A stretch of 50,407 nt of DNA. Origin: CAYRGQ01 sp964423925. Lineage in GTDB: Bacteria > Bacteroidota > Bacteroidia > Sphingobacteriales > Sphingobacteriaceae. A program made the translations under genes and the position numbers. Below, piece after piece: positions 42,785 through 50,407 of the stretch. The stretch spans positions 1-50,407 of the forward strand of contig CAYRGQ010000024.1 of NCBI GenBank assembly GCA_964423925.1, read 5' to 3'. Below the pieces are notes generated by a model. It worked only from the letters and a program-made list of their open reading frames with translations, searched no databases and was not told the origin of the DNA. Every line of letters starts with the position of its first letter. Positions within the stretch are counted from its first letter, which is position 1.

Positions 42785-43831
42785 CTATACTATCAGCCGC
42801 TCGATCGGGTAAAATGCGCCGCCACCCGCATCCAAATGGACCCGGGCCCCCACCGGCACGATAAACTGCTCATCAATGTGGCCGATCAGCGCTCCCGTGT
42901 ATGCCGGAATCCCCAACGGATAGATATGGTCGTGAAAAATCTGTTCTAAGCTCAATGAGCGTTCGGGATCTCCCGCCTCGCAGTCCGTGCATTGGCCAAA
43001 AATAAAGCCCTTTATTTTAGCTAAGGCGCCGGACAATGCCAGCTGGCTCATCATCCGGTCGACGCGATAAGGCTGTTCGCCGACATCTTCCAAGAAAAGA
43101 ATACTATCCTCAAAGTCCGGAAAATATGAAGACCCCGCGATACCCGTGAGCACGGTCAGATTGCCCCCCAATAACCTCCCCTCGACTATCCCGGGGCGGA
43201 TGACTGAAATGGGTTGCTCGCAATGGCGTATCCCGTCTTCCGAAATCGGGTCGCTGGAGTAATGTGGAGTTTCCGCGTCGACGAAAATGCGGAAGAATTG
43301 TTCCCAGATGGGCGCCGACCAGTTGCTCGTAGCGACGTGCCCGTGGAAGGTCAGTAAGCCGGCTTGGGTATAAATTGCTTGATGAAGTGCGGTAATATCA
43401 CTGTAGCCTAGAAAAATTTTTGGGTTATCGCGTATCAGGCCATAATCCAACTTGTCGAGTAGGCGTGCCGCACCCGATCCGCCCCGCAGGCAAACGATCA
43501 TGCGTACCTCCGGGTCGGCGAACATGCGATGGATGTCTGCCACCCGATCCTCATCCCTTCCGGCTAAGTGGCCGTATCGGTCCGTAATGTGGTCGCCCCA
43601 CTTGGTTCGAAATCCCATGCCCTCAAAACAAGCCTTGATGGGCCCCACAACCATCGGATCGACCAACGCTGCCGAGGGGCTCACGAAACCTATCGTATCG
43701 CCCAGCTGGATTCGGGGCGGCGCGAGCAGGGTCTTTTCCACGCCGCGTACGCTACTGAATCCTCGAAAAGGGGTCACCGCTGCTGTCGCGGCAAGCACAC
43801 TTAAGGTTTTTAAGAATCGGCGTTTATCCAT
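42785..43831 (-). CDS. S66-family LD-carboxypeptidase with a Tat signal
   Basis: A 348-residue protein. The N-terminus MDKRRFLKTLSVLAATAAV is a twin-arginine signal (RRFLK). The S66 catalytic set is complete: Ser144 in LGYSDITAL, Glu248 in LFLEDVGEQ and His318 in IGHIDEQF. LD-carboxypeptidases remove the terminal D-Ala from muropeptide tetrapeptides; the classical LdcA is cytosolic, whereas this one should be exported. It lies 14 bases behind the dihydroorotase stop and 19 before the M14 gene, so all three are probably one transcript. Confidence 0.88.
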   Translation of the reverse strand: MDKRRFLKTLSVLAATAAVTPFRGFSSVRGVEKTLLAPPRIQLGDTIGFVSPSAALVDPMVVGPIKACFEGMGFRTKWGDHITDRYGHLAGRDEDRVADIHRMFADPEVRMIVCLRGGSGAARLLDKLDYGLIRDNPKIFLGYSDITALHQAIYTQAGLLTFHGHVATSNWSAPIWEQFFRIFVDAETPHYSSDPISEDGIRHCEQPISVIRPGIVEGRLLGGNLTVLTGIAGSSYFPDFEDSILFLEDVGEQPYRVDRMMSQLALSGALAKIKGFIFGQCTDCEAGDPERSLSLEQIFHDHIYPLGIPAYTGALIGHIDEQFIVPVGARVHLDAGGGAFYPIERLIV

Positions 43832-43845
43832 GATGGTCGTATGTG

Positions 43846-45183
43846 CTAATCCCGGTCAAACAACAAACGCTGACCCGGAGTTGTTTCGATTATTCTATCA
43901 TTCTCGAACACGAGTTGCCCCGAAACGAATGTGCGATTCACGGACGAGCGGAAGGTATGGCCTTCAAATGGCGACCATCCACATTTAGACAACAGGCTCC
44001 CCGCCTCGACCGTGTGCGGCTTGGCTAAATCTACCAAAACGAGATCAGCCCAATAGCCCTCGCGAATAAAACCACGCTTAGCCACGTTGAAGCAGATGGC
44101 CGTATTATGCGCTGTCTTCTCGACGATTTGCTCCAGGGCCAGCCGCCCGTCGTGGTACATGTCTAGGAGGGCCAGCAAGGCGTGCTGCACAAGCGGACCT
44201 CCCGACGGTGCTTGGCTGTAGTGCTGGTTTTTCTCCTCGCGTGTATGAGGCGCGTGGTCCGTCGCAATCACGTCGATGGCTCCGGCGCGCACCGCCGCCA
44301 GAATACCTGCCCGGTCTTCGGCGGTCTTTACCGCAGGGTTCCATTTGATGAAATTGCCTTTTTCGGCATAGTCCGCATCGCAAAACCAGAGATGATGTAC
44401 ACAGGCTTCTGCCGTAATTTTTTTCTGCTCCAAAGGGATTTGGTGGTCAAAGAGCTCCGTTTCCCGCTCTGTGGAGATATGCAGAACGTGCAACCGCGCC
44501 CCATGTTTACGCGCCAAGGCTACCGCATGGGAAGACGAGATATAGCACGCCTCGGCAGAGCGAATACCCGGGTGCATAGCCGCGTTGAGATCTTCCCCAA
44601 AATGCTTTTCATACGCAGCCAAATTACGCTTGATGGTGGCCTCATCTTCGCAATGCGTGGCAATCAGCATCGGTGTTTGCGCGAAAATCCCTTCGAGCGT
44701 GCGCTCGTCGTCGACCAACATATTCCCGGTGGAGGAGCCCATAAACACCTTGATGCCGCAGACATCCTTCGGGTTGGTTTTTAGCACCTCCTCCAGGTTG
44801 TCATTGGCGGCGCCCATGTAAAAGGAATAATTGGCCAGTGAGCTTTTAGCCGCGATATCGTACTTATCCTGTAGCAATGCCTGCGTCAACGTATTAGGAA
44901 CCGTATTGGGCATTTCCATGAAGGAGGTGGTGCCACCGGCTACCGCGGCGCGGCTCTCGTGCCAAATGTCGGCCTTGTGCGTGAGGCCAGGCTCGCGAAA
45001 ATGCACTTGGTCATCAATCAGACCCGGCAAAGCATGTAGGCCTTCGGCGTTAATTTCGCGCGCACCGGGGCAATCGATGCTCGGGTCTACACGCTCGATC
45101 AATCCGTCGCGAATCAGAATATCCGATGAATAGGTCCTCCCTTCGTTAACAACGGTGGCGGATTTAATAAGAATGGGCGTCAT
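43846..45183 (-). CDS. pyrC: Dihydroorotase (class I)
   Basis: A 445-residue amidohydrolase. Metal motif HFREPG with His61 and Arg63, the carboxylated lysine Lys145 in CGIKVFMGS, His177 in ATHCEDE, a further ligand in LHISTERE and the catalytic Asp in ATDHAPHT, all present. It cyclises carbamoyl-aspartate to dihydroorotate in pyrimidine synthesis. The complete metal set argues against an inactive ATCase-type DHO. The ATG at 45183 is chosen, and a -7 box stands 26 bases upstream. Confidence 0.92.
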   Translation of the reverse strand: MTPILIKSATVVNEGRTYSSDILIRDGLIERVDPSIDCPGAREINAEGLHALPGLIDDQVHFREPGLTHKADIWHESRAAVAGGTTSFMEMPNTVPNTLTQALLQDKYDIAAKSSLANYSFYMGAANDNLEEVLKTNPKDVCGIKVFMGSSTGNMLVDDERTLEGIFAQTPMLIATHCEDEATIKRNLAAYEKHFGEDLNAAMHPGIRSAEACYISSSHAVALARKHGARLHVLHISTERETELFDHQIPLEQKKITAEACVHHLWFCDADYAEKGNFIKWNPAVKTAEDRAGILAAVRAGAIDVIATDHAPHTREEKNQHYSQAPSGGPLVQHALLALLDMYHDGRLALEQIVEKTAHNTAICFNVAKRGFIREGYWADLVLVDLAKPHTVEAGSLLSKCGWSPFEGHTFRSSVNRTFVSGQLVFENDRIIETTPGQRLLFDRD

Positions 45184-45208
45184 GTGTGCTGTTCGAATAT
45201 GGTACAAA

Positions 45209-45216
45209 CAAACATA
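45209..45216 (-). promoter_or_regulatory. -7 element of the dihydroorotase operon
   Basis: Read on the minus strand TATGTTTG, an exact match to TAnnTTTG. A TTG stands 23 bases upstream (45242-45240), at the far end of acceptable spacing. It separates this operon from the haem genes upstream. Confidence 0.42.
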
Positions 45217-45270
45217 CGCAATTTAGGGAAAAGCTAACGCAACAAGCGGTGCTGGCGATAGGAAGCGCCG

Positions 45271-46293
45271 CTACGCGGTGGCATAATCCGATACTACCTG
45301 GCGCCAATCTTCTCTTTCACGTTCGCCCGGCTTTCGTTTACCGAAGAACTGCACGATTACCCGACCCACATCGTCAAAAGCCTCCAGGCTGGTGATGACG
45401 CCGTCGTCCGTGGGCTTGCATACCAGCCACACACTTTCGATCGCATCCTCGCGTAAGTGCAGATTGAACTCCGGATCCAACACGTTAAACCATGGTCCCG
45501 TCTGCAGAAGCTTTTTGGCCGGGCCCGTATGGATTTGGATGCATCCGCTGTTGCCGACGAACACCATAATTTCCAAGCCGCGCTCCGATACGCCTTCCAA
45601 AATTCGCTTCAACGACGCAACGGAGATTCGGTCGGCATGGCCTTCAGGTGCCAGGCGCATGGCCTGACGGCGCGACACGTTGAAATCCTGCAACATGCCG
45701 AAGAAATGGTGGGTGTCTTTCAGATCCAGCCAAGCCTGGCGGAACGCAGCCACGTCGATTGCTTCGTCTGGCGTTTCGGTTTTGGCGGGCGGCACGGGTC
45801 GCGTCTGCAACTGAGTGCCTTGTTCCGTGGCCTGGAATTGGCTGACCAGCCTATCGTATGCCTCGGCATCGCTCCGCTCCGTCAGGTAGATTTTATGTAG
45901 GGCATTGCCCGCCTGATCGAAAAACTGCAGGCTACGGCGCTCGCCCTCCTCCACGGCAAAACCAAATTGCCAAGCGTCCATAAAGAAGCGCAGGTCGATG
46001 TCCGGATTTACTACCAGCCCCACATGCCCGTTAAAACCGGCCTTGGTGTACACGCCTTTCCGCTCGTGCACAGCGTGGTCGTTGCGCGTCAGGGCCATGA
46101 CGTAGCCTAAAGACGGGATGGCTTTCAGTATGTCTTCAAACGCTGGCCGCAAGGCCACGTTATTGGCTTCCACGGCTACCAGTTCGACCTCAGAAACTCC
46201 CAGTTGTTTTGCGGCATCGCGGATGCGCACTTTGGGATTTTCGGCCTTGAATGTTTCATATTGCTCTTTGAGCAAAATGGTGGTATTTTCCAT
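45271..46293 (-). CDS. hmuS: Haem-degrading/haem-storage factor of the HemS/HmuS family
   Basis: A 340-residue cytoplasmic protein of two tandem HemS-like halves. Half 1 has IPSLGYVMALTRNDHAVHE and GVYTKAGF; half 2 has FVGNSGCIQIHTGP and WFNVLDPEFNLHL. It accepts imported haem and in some species breaks the ring to release iron. It is not the CobN-like protein that is also called HmuS in Bacteroides. It is the last gene of the haem set, 39 bases behind hmuV. Confidence 0.88.
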   Translation of the reverse strand: MENTTILLKEQYETFKAENPKVRIRDAAKQLGVSEVELVAVEANNVALRPAFEDILKAIPSLGYVMALTRNDHAVHERKGVYTKAGFNGHVGLVVNPDIDLRFFMDAWQFGFAVEEGERRSLQFFDQAGNALHKIYLTERSDAEAYDRLVSQFQATEQGTQLQTRPVPPAKTETPDEAIDVAAFRQAWLDLKDTHHFFGMLQDFNVSRRQAMRLAPEGHADRISVASLKRILEGVSERGLEIMVFVGNSGCIQIHTGPAKKLLQTGPWFNVLDPEFNLHLREDAIESVWLVCKPTDDGVITSLEAFDDVGRVIVQFFGKRKPGEREREDWRQVVSDYATA

Positions 46294-46332
46294 AATGGTA
46301 TATACTTAGTGTTCAAATTCAAATTCGCGGTT

Positions 46333-47115
46333 TCATAGCGTCATCGTGGCAGGCACGATGAGCGGGCACTTAAATTCCCTGTCGTCAAGCAGCCGCACCC
46401 GGATATCAAAAGCCTCGTGCACGTTGTCGCAGGTAATGACTTCCCGAGGGCTGCCAAAAGCGATCAGGCGCCCTTTTTTCAGCATCAGCACCTTATCGGC
46501 ATAACGCGAGGCAAAGTTAATGTCGTGCAGGATGCTCACCACGCAGTACCCCCGGCCAGCCAGATCCCGGGCAAGCTCCAGGATCTGTTGCTGGTAACGC
46601 ATATCGAGGCCGTTTGTCGGCTCGTCCAGGAAAAGCAGGCCTTGTGGCTGATCGTAGATCTGTGCGATAACCCGGGCGAGCTGCACGCGCTGCTGTTCGC
46701 CGCCGGACAGCGTGTTGTAGTCCCTTTCGGCAAACTGCTCCAACCCTGTTTCCCTCATTACCGCTTTCACAATCCGGTGGTCTTCCGCCGTCGGCCGGTT
46801 GTCAAAATGCGGGTAGCGCCCCATGGTAATCAGCTCCTGCACGGTAAAGGAAATGGAAATCGTATTGCTTTGTGCCAACACTGCCCGGAACTTAGCCATG
46901 GCATCGAGCTTAAAGCCCTCGATCGGCATTTGCCGGATAAATATTTTCCCGGCCGACGCACGCAATTCCTTGCAAAGCAAGCGGAGCAAGGTGCTTTTTC
47001 CGGCTCCGTTTGCCCCCACGATAGCGAGATGCTCGCCGGGCGGCACATCAAAGCTGACACCGTCAAGCAATTTCTTGCTTCCTACCTGATAACTCACATT
47101 TTTCGCCTCGATCAT
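46333..47115 (-). CDS. hmuV: Haem ABC transporter ATP-binding protein
   Basis: A 260-residue ABC ATPase. Walker A GANGAGKST at residues 34-42, signature LSGGEQQRVQLAR, Walker B LLFLDEPTNGLD, and a switch His in ILHD. It powers haem import through HmuU. The ATG at 47115 replaces a longer frame starting with TTG. It is separated from hmuU by 130 bases containing inverted repeats at 47161-47195, unlike the otherwise tight operon. Confidence 0.92.
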   Translation of the reverse strand: MIEAKNVSYQVGSKKLLDGVSFDVPPGEHLAIVGANGAGKSTLLRLLCKELRASAGKIFIRQMPIEGFKLDAMAKFRAVLAQSNTISISFTVQELITMGRYPHFDNRPTAEDHRIVKAVMRETGLEQFAERDYNTLSGGEQQRVQLARVIAQIYDQPQGLLFLDEPTNGLDMRYQQQILELARDLAGRGYCVVSILHDINFASRYADKVLMLKKGRLIAFGSPREVITCDNVHEAFDIRVRLLDDREFKCPLIVPATMTL

Positions 47116-47160
47116 CGCCACGGGGATTTTTTGCAAATTGTTATTTTCCGGCTATTTAAA

Positions 47161-47195
47161 ATCATTCTAATGATAGGCAATTTTGTCTGATTGCC
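47161..47195. promoter_or_regulatory. Two inverted repeats upstream of hmuV, possible Fur-type operator
   Basis: Perfect dyad ATCATT-CT-AATGAT (47161-47174) and, directly beside it, GGCAAT (47176-47181) with ATTGCC (47190-47195) around eight bases. The first resembles the AATGAT/ATCATT building blocks of Fur boxes, in reversed order. They lie 46-80 bases upstream of the hmuV ATG in the only long gap of the haem operon. No database or footprint supports this. Confidence 0.42.
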
Positions 47196-47245
47196 AGCTA
47201 TTTTGCGAAAACAATGAATTTTGTTACGCCATATCTGCCATTGCG

Positions 47246-48304
47246 CTAGCCCATTCTTCGTTTTCGCCGTTCCACGGTAATGATGTAAATAAAGACGGGC
47301 GCACCAATAATCGCGGTTAATATGCCAATGGGCAATTCGGCGGGCGCCACCAGGGTACGTGCCACTACGTCTGCCAACACCAGCACGCTCGCGCCCGCCA
47401 ATGCCGAGCCGGGAATGACAAGCCGGTGGTCGGCAGAAAAAGCCATGCGCAGGATGTGCGGAATGACTAGCCCGATAAACCCGATCATGCCCGAGACGGA
47501 GACGGCTGCTCCCACCCCCAACGTAGCCAGCACGATCACTGCTTTCTTCAATAAGCCCACATGGATGCCCATGTGCCCGGCCTGCGCCTCGCCCAGGGCC
47601 AGCGCATTGAGCGGTTTGCTGAAGACTGGCAGTGCCACCAACGACACCCCGACAAACGGCAGTATCGCCGACACGGTTTTCCAGCTGGCACCGCCAAGGC
47701 TCCCGAGACTCCAGAACGTGATGTTGCGGAGCTGGGCATCATCGGCAATGTAAGTCAGCAGCCCGGTAAACGAACCGGCCAGCGCATTGATGGCGATACC
47801 CGCAAGCAGCAGCGTGGTGATGTCGGCTCTGCCCTTGCTCATTGCCAGCCTGTACACCACGAATGTCGTGATGCACGCGCCTGAAAACGCTGCGATGGAC
47901 AGGGCGTAGTACCCAAACAGATCAGCCATGAACGACAAGTAGCGCACTTCCAGCACGATCATCATCACCGCAAACAGCGAGGCCCCCGACGAAATGCCGA
48001 TCAGCCCTGGCTCGGCCAGCGGGTTGCGGAACAGCCCCTGAATAGCCGCACCGGCAATAGCCAGCGTAGCGCCTACCAGCAGGCCCAGCACCACCCGCGG
48101 CAGACGCAAGCTCAGGAACACCGCCTCCTGCTGGGAAGTGAAACCTGTCCGGTCGCCCATTCCCCACTGATGGCGGATAATGGCCCACAGTTCCCCCACA
48201 TCGATCCTGACTGCTCCCACGCAGGCCGACAGCACGCAGGCGGCCAGGAGCAAAACGGACAAAGCAATGAGGATGACGTTGTGATTCTTCATGGAATACC
48301 GCAT
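47246..48304 (-). CDS. hmuU: Haem ABC transporter permease, FecCD family
   Basis: A 352-residue polytopic protein with the FecCD/BtuC layout (about nine to ten helices). Family motifs: LRLPRVVLGLLVGATLAIAG near the start, NPLAEPGLIGISSGAS, FWSLGSLGGASW, and VSGMIGFIGLVIPHILRM near the ATPase-contact loop. It moves haem across the inner membrane with HmuV. A second Met (48292) is an equally good start. It begins 14 bases behind hmuT. Confidence 0.92.
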   Translation of the reverse strand: MRYSMKNHNVILIALSVLLLAACVLSACVGAVRIDVGELWAIIRHQWGMGDRTGFTSQQEAVFLSLRLPRVVLGLLVGATLAIAGAAIQGLFRNPLAEPGLIGISSGASLFAVMMIVLEVRYLSFMADLFGYYALSIAAFSGACITTFVVYRLAMSKGRADITTLLLAGIAINALAGSFTGLLTYIADDAQLRNITFWSLGSLGGASWKTVSAILPFVGVSLVALPVFSKPLNALALGEAQAGHMGIHVGLLKKAVIVLATLGVGAAVSVSGMIGFIGLVIPHILRMAFSADHRLVIPGSALAGASVLVLADVVARTLVAPAELPIGILTAIIGAPVFIYIITVERRKRRMG

Positions 48305-48318
48305 GCGTGCCTGCTGCT

Positions 48319-49188
48319 TTACCGTATTTTCGTTGCTAGCTCGGCCATGGCCTGTCCTAGGCGCGGGCCGAATCCGGTCAGGAACTGGCCGTCCATTTCC
48401 ACCACACGGCGGTTTTTACCGGCATTGGTCTCCTTAATGCCTTGCACTTCGAGCAGGCCATCAATGCCTCCGAGGCTAGACAAACCACTGTCAAACAGCA
48501 GAATGACATCGGGATTAGCCGCCACAAGTGCTTCCGGTGTGAGCGGTTTGAAGTCGGTAAAACCGCTTACCGCGTTTTCACCACCCGCTAGCGTAATGAT
48601 TTTTTCAAGCTGGGTACCCTCCCCGGCCACCATCATCGTACCCGCACCTCGGGCGTAGATAAACAGCACCTTGGGCTTGCTTTCGGCTTGTGCAATGACG
48701 GAATCTGCCGTTGCTAAATCAGCTTCCAAGGCGGCAATTACCGTTTCGCCTTGCTCGATCCGCCCGAGGCTGTCGGCCATGATACGGATGAGCTGCTTAG
48801 CACCTTCGGGGCTGTATTCATGCGCAAACAGCAATAGCTTGGCTCCTGCACTGCGGATCTGGTCTGCCAGTTCGGGTTTTACCTCGGCTTCGAGCCCAAT
48901 GACCACGTCTGGGCCCAGCGCCAGCACGCCTTCGGCCGCAATCTGCCGGCTATGGCCTACCTTGGGTTTTTCCTGCAGGGATACCGGATAGGTGCTGGAC
49001 ACGTCGACCCCAACCAGGTTATCCTCAAAACCCAGGGCCACCAGGATTTCGGAAGCCGTGCCGTGAAGGGACACGATCTTAGCCGTGTCTAGCTGCGCAC
49101 TTGTTTCGCTGCCGGGGACGGTGCAGGCGCTGAATGATGCAAGCATCAGCAGCGCTGCTGCCAGCATAGGGATGAATTGCTTTGTCAT
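48319..49188 (-). CDS. hmuT: Haem-binding lipoprotein of the ABC importer
   Basis: A 289-residue periplasmic-binding-protein family lipoprotein with lipobox SFSAC. IVSLHGTASEILVALGFED is the typical HmuT start and VGHSRQIAAEGVLALGPD and VFLYARGAG-like segments match the family fold. Class III binding proteins have two lobes joined by a long helix, which the spacing fits. An upstream in-frame ATG exists at 49224; the shorter start puts the signal peptide at the N-terminus. Confidence 0.9.
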   Translation of the reverse strand: MTKQFIPMLAAALLMLASFSACTVPGSETSAQLDTAKIVSLHGTASEILVALGFEDNLVGVDVSSTYPVSLQEKPKVGHSRQIAAEGVLALGPDVVIGLEAEVKPELADQIRSAGAKLLLFAHEYSPEGAKQLIRIMADSLGRIEQGETVIAALEADLATADSVIAQAESKPKVLFIYARGAGTMMVAGEGTQLEKIITLAGGENAVSGFTDFKPLTPEALVAANPDVILLFDSGLSSLGGIDGLLEVQGIKETNAGKNRRVVEMDGQFLTGFGPRLGQAMAELATKIR

Positions 49189-49247
49189 GGCACCATGGAA
49201 TACATTGTTTTTAAAGTCAATCATTTATCTATCTGAAAGCCGTATTA

Positions 49248-50333
49248 CTAACTGCGTTTTACCAGTTTATACTCCAGCTCGGGGTAGCCGCGCTTCCCGC
49301 CGTCTGGCGCAGCAGTTTGCCCCGCCGGAGTAGCACCCATCGAATTGAAACGAAGTTTGTACACGTTCCCGCTGGCGTCTTTGATGATATAATAACGGTC
49401 AGTCAAAACACCCAGCTGCGCACCGGTCGTCGCTCTCCACGAACTGCCGATGATATTCTGTGCCGACGACAGGGATACCCCAGCCACGTGGGTCTCATTA
49501 AAGTCGGCATAGGCGATATCCGTCGCCAGCACAACAGCCGCTTGCACGCCGCTCAGGGTATTCAGCTTGACGAAATCAGGGAAACCATATGGAATAGGCG
49601 CACCTTGGTACATACTGAAATACAGGGTATATCCCCAGGAGAAATCCCAAGCATCTTTTTCCGGCTCCACGGATACCGGCCCGGAAGCAAACGAGAAGAA
49701 CTGGAAATTGTAGGCTTCGTCCTTGCGGATGTCAGCCGTCTGCACCGAGGTTGCATCCAGCTTGGCGTACTGCAGGGAATAGCCGCTTCCGGAGCGAGAG
49801 ATCTTCACTTTCCATACATTGCTGGCATCTACGGTCGTGCCAGGGACGGTATTTACCAAGTACACGGGATTATCGCCAGTACCGATTCCGGCAATAGCCG
49901 TATTGGCCAGGTTACCGGTTGTGTCGTCCGTCAAGTCAAAAGAGCCGAACACTTCCAGCGTCGCAAAACTAAGACCGAACGCCAGTTCGCTGACGTCTAC
50001 ATTGGATGCATTGACCGCATTGATATCGGTCTGTCCCGTGCTTTTTGCCGTCACAGCACCCTTGGAGGTATTTAGGACAACCCTGAACTGGCTGCCGGAG
50101 TAGAAGCCCAAATCCCAAGACGCCCGCTTTGCCGAATCCTGGCGCTCAGCGCTCAGGTCGACGAACACGATGTTTGCCGCACTACTCCCTCCCACGCCGC
50201 CATTCAAAGTAAGCGACGTACCGTCCGAAGGCGGGATATCGGGAATGGTATTCTCCCGTTTGCAGGAAAATGATAAGGCGGAAACACTCAGCAGCAGCAG
50301 GATTCCAACGCGCAAAGTTGATGTATTTTTCAT
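49248..50333 (-). CDS. hmuY: HmuY family haem-binding outer-membrane lipoprotein
   Basis: A 361-residue lipoprotein (lipobox SFSC, Cys24) with a largely beta fold. NIVFVDLSAERQDSAKRASW followed by DLGFYSGSQFRVVLN is the HmuY signature, and the C-terminal YYIIKDASGNVYKLRF strand pair matches. Length exceeds the roughly 216 residues of Porphyromonas HmuY. Unusually, the sequence has only one histidine (His282) and three methionines including the start, so the paired-histidine haem ligands of Porphyromonas HmuY cannot both be present. The TonB receptor partner should lie upstream, beyond the window. Confidence 0.88.
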   Translation of the reverse strand: MKNTSTLRVGILLLLSVSALSFSCKRENTIPDIPPSDGTSLTLNGGVGGSSAANIVFVDLSAERQDSAKRASWDLGFYSGSQFRVVLNTSKGAVTAKSTGQTDINAVNASNVDVSELAFGLSFATLEVFGSFDLTDDTTGNLANTAIAGIGTGDNPVYLVNTVPGTTVDASNVWKVKISRSGSGYSLQYAKLDATSVQTADIRKDEAYNFQFFSFASGPVSVEPEKDAWDFSWGYTLYFSMYQGAPIPYGFPDFVKLNTLSGVQAAVVLATDIAYADFNETHVAGVSLSSAQNIIGSSWRATTGAQLGVLTDRYYIIKDASGNVYKLRFNSMGATPAGQTAAPDGGKRGYPELEYKLVKRS

Positions 50334-50407
50334 GTTGATTGTTGTTGTGTGTTACACTAGTGTCCCATTAAAATCGGGACGTTTTAAAAATTAAATAAAT
50401 TTGGCCC

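Noticed and set aside
1..50407. CRISPR arrays, prophage, insertion sequences, rRNA or biosynthetic clusters
   Set aside because: No regularly spaced repeats, transposases, integrases, terminal inverted repeats or rRNA motifs were seen; gene content is chromosomal.

Overview
The window comes from a member of the Bacteroidota, most likely a Sphingobacteriales-type environmental bacterium with roughly balanced G+C. The evidence is a type IX secretion lipoprotein (PorW/SprE type), a SusC/SusD outer-membrane pair, HmuY-type haem acquisition, Bacteroidota-specific families (BT_3928, a duplicated DUF1599 protein, a DUF6358-like protein, a CcmD-like protein) and several promoters of the TTG-N(17-23)-TAnnTTTG class. 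No rRNA, tRNA, CRISPR array, phage or insertion sequence was seen. This looks like normal chromosome, densely coding on both strands.

Layout. 1-6142: start of an unknown minus-strand gene, porW, then divergently an M23 peptidase, AtpZ and the cytochrome c/haem-export genes ccmB-ccmC-ccmD. 6241-16730: housekeeping metabolism: glutamate-family dehydrogenase, an S9 peptidase, a rhodanese protein, a small membrane protein, an acyl-CoA carboxylase beta subunit with a glutaryl-CoA-type dehydrogenase, a small acidic lipoprotein, and a kinase/peroxidase/metallo-hydrolase operon. 17003-25485: two tandem M14 carboxypeptidase paralogues, tatA and tex. 25519-28396 (minus): a tightly packed operon of a stand-alone HipA-family kinase, a DUF3037 protein, cysE and cysM. 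28597-31927: duplicated DUF1599 protein, BT_3928-family membrane protein, aroK and a phosphodiesterase lipoprotein.

31935-45183: msrA, a Tat-exported glycosylasparaginase, then a group that fits peptidoglycan-peptide salvage: a secreted NlpC/P60 endopeptidase, a dipeptide (Ala-Glu) epimerase, a SusC/SusD uptake pair, a secreted M14 peptidase and a Tat-exported LD-carboxypeptidase, followed by dihydroorotase. 45271-50333 (minus): hmuY-hmuT-hmuU-hmuV-hmuS haem uptake; the cognate TonB receptor is not inside the window.

The two candidates for something new are the HipA-kinase/DUF3037/cysteine-biosynthesis operon and the muropeptide-scavenging reading of the SusC/SusD neighbourhood. Both are inferences from gene content and spacing. 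All family calls rest on reading motifs, with no database search.
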